Below are positions 63,056-64,000 of a DNA stretch of 64,000 nt, one piece after another (positions within the stretch are counted from its first letter, which is position 1; every line of letters starts with the position of its first letter). Source of the stretch: Archegozetes longisetosus (taxonomy: Eukaryota; Arthropoda; Arachnida; Sarcoptiformes; Trhypochthoniidae); the NCBI GenBank assembly GCA_018873245.2, contig JAEMBT020000002.1:12150001-12214000 (forward strand). Direction: 5' to 3'. Both the position numbers and the translations under genes were made by a program. The notes below the pieces were generated by a model that was not told where the DNA came from, did not search any database, and worked only from the letters and a program-made list of their open reading frames with translations.

Positions 63056-64000
63056 ATGATAGTCGAAGAACCCGTTCAAGTGAGTCATCATTTCATTGAT
63101 CATTTTTATAATTATTTAATTTTATGACTATAACTAACGAATAAATTCTAATGAATGATGTTCTGTAATTAAGGCCACGATTTGGTTTGCACTCAATCAT
63201 TACGCATATTCTGACGCTATCTTTTTGGCTGAAAGACTACACGCAGAAGGTATGCAATATATCTTAAGATATTTCCAGATAATAGATATTAGACATGATT
63301 TCTGTTATGTTTTGATTACTATTAACTAGAAGTAAAGAGTGAACTAGTTAACAAATTTATTATTCAATTGTATGACAGTTTCATCTGAAGACTCGTTGTA
63401 TTTATTGGCGACTTGTTATTACCGATCGGGTAAAGCAAATGCCGCATATTCTATACTATCATCAAAAAACTGTAAGACATCTCAGTGTCAGATACTGTTA
63501 GCGCGCTGCTGTCTCGATCTTAAGAAGTTTAGTGAAGCTGAAGAAGCATTGATTGGAAATATTAAGCCTAACCGATGCTCGAGGAAAGATAGTGAAGAGA
63601 TTAGTGTTGAAGAATTGACCAAACAGTTTGGCGAAAGCGCTTCATTTGCGGCACAACTTTTGGGTGCGATCTGTAGTAAAATCGAGAGACACTCTCAGGC
63701 ATCACATTATTATCGCGAAAGTCTTAAAGCAAATCCATTTTTGTGGTCCTCTTATGAGAACTTAATTCAATTGGGAGTCAAAGTGGATCCAAAGGAAATC
63801 TTCAATATATCTAATGTTGACTTTAACTTATGTCACGGCAATAATCCATTAGTGAATTTATTGAATGCCAACACCAATAATACTAATATTAAAGTCAATG
63901 AAAACATAAATACTAGTCAACAAATGACTGCAAAATGTGAAATAACGTCTCCGTTCGCTGTTATCAAGTCTGCCAATGAGTTGGGAACTATCGATGTCAT
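63056..64000 (+). CDS. CDC27: anaphase-promoting complex subunit 3 (CDC27), N-terminal part
   Basis: Exons 63056-63079, 63174-63249 and 63379 to beyond the window end give the first 240 residues. The spliced start MIVEEPVQATIWFALNHYAY parallels human CDC27 (MTVLQEPVQAAIWQALNHYAY), followed by SDAIFLAERLHAE, LYLLATCYYRSGKA and LLARCCLDLKKFSEAE. The FGESASFAAQLLGAI and NPFLWSSYENLIQLG blocks are also conserved. These form the N-terminal TPR helices through which CDC27 dimerises in the APC/C ubiquitin ligase. An Asn-rich, low-complexity stretch begins near residue 205, matching the start of the poorly conserved linker known in this family. Introns are 94 nt (phase 0) and 129 nt (phase 1). The C-terminal TPR array lies outside the window. 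Confidence 0.95.

Overview
The window looks like nuclear DNA of a small-genome arthropod, most likely a chelicerate and probably a mite (inference). The reasons are very AT-rich sequence, many introns of 50-100 nt with GT..AG ends, a three-unit run of the arthropod telomere motif TTAGG, and a full-length SORL1/SorLA-type receptor, a gene absent from familiar models such as Drosophila. No bacterial, phage or CRISPR features are present. I rebuilt the genes from splice sites, codon phase and domain patterns; no search was run.

Region 1 (1-18,850) holds an inverted, tail-to-tail pair of paralogous 12-exon genes. The + copy codes from 93 to 6,708 and the - copy from 18,815 to 11,431. Both encode a signal peptide, five EB-type cysteine modules, four LDL-receptor class A (LDLa) repeats and a short tail, with almost every module on its own phase-1 exon. 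Their introns have diverged completely. One exon (4,521-4,673 and 15,210-15,362) is about 96% identical between copies, while the other exons I compared are about 70-85%. Between the two tails lies a small + strand gene (10,084-10,635) for a secreted cysteine-rich protein with two beta-defensin-like cysteine patterns, an arrangement reminiscent of the tick carboxypeptidase inhibitor.

Region 2 (18,850-51,197) is about 32 kb in which I find no convincing gene. It carries a candidate DNA element with long terminal inverted repeats (34,328-34,995), a compact GC-rich structured island beside TTAGG repeats (about 41,090-41,350), several tandem repeats and two perfect hairpins.

Region 3 (51,198-64,000) is gene-dense. 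It contains a complete SORL1-type receptor on + (51,198-58,384; about 2,154 aa with its retromer- and GGA-type tail motifs), a convergent chaoptin-like leucine-rich repeat surface protein on - (61,962-58,624), and the 5' part of the anaphase-promoting complex subunit CDC27/APC3 on +, cut by the window end. SORL1 sorts cargo between Golgi and endosomes, the LRR protein is a likely GPI-anchored adhesion molecule, and CDC27 is a core cell-cycle gene. Nothing suggests these three form a functional unit.
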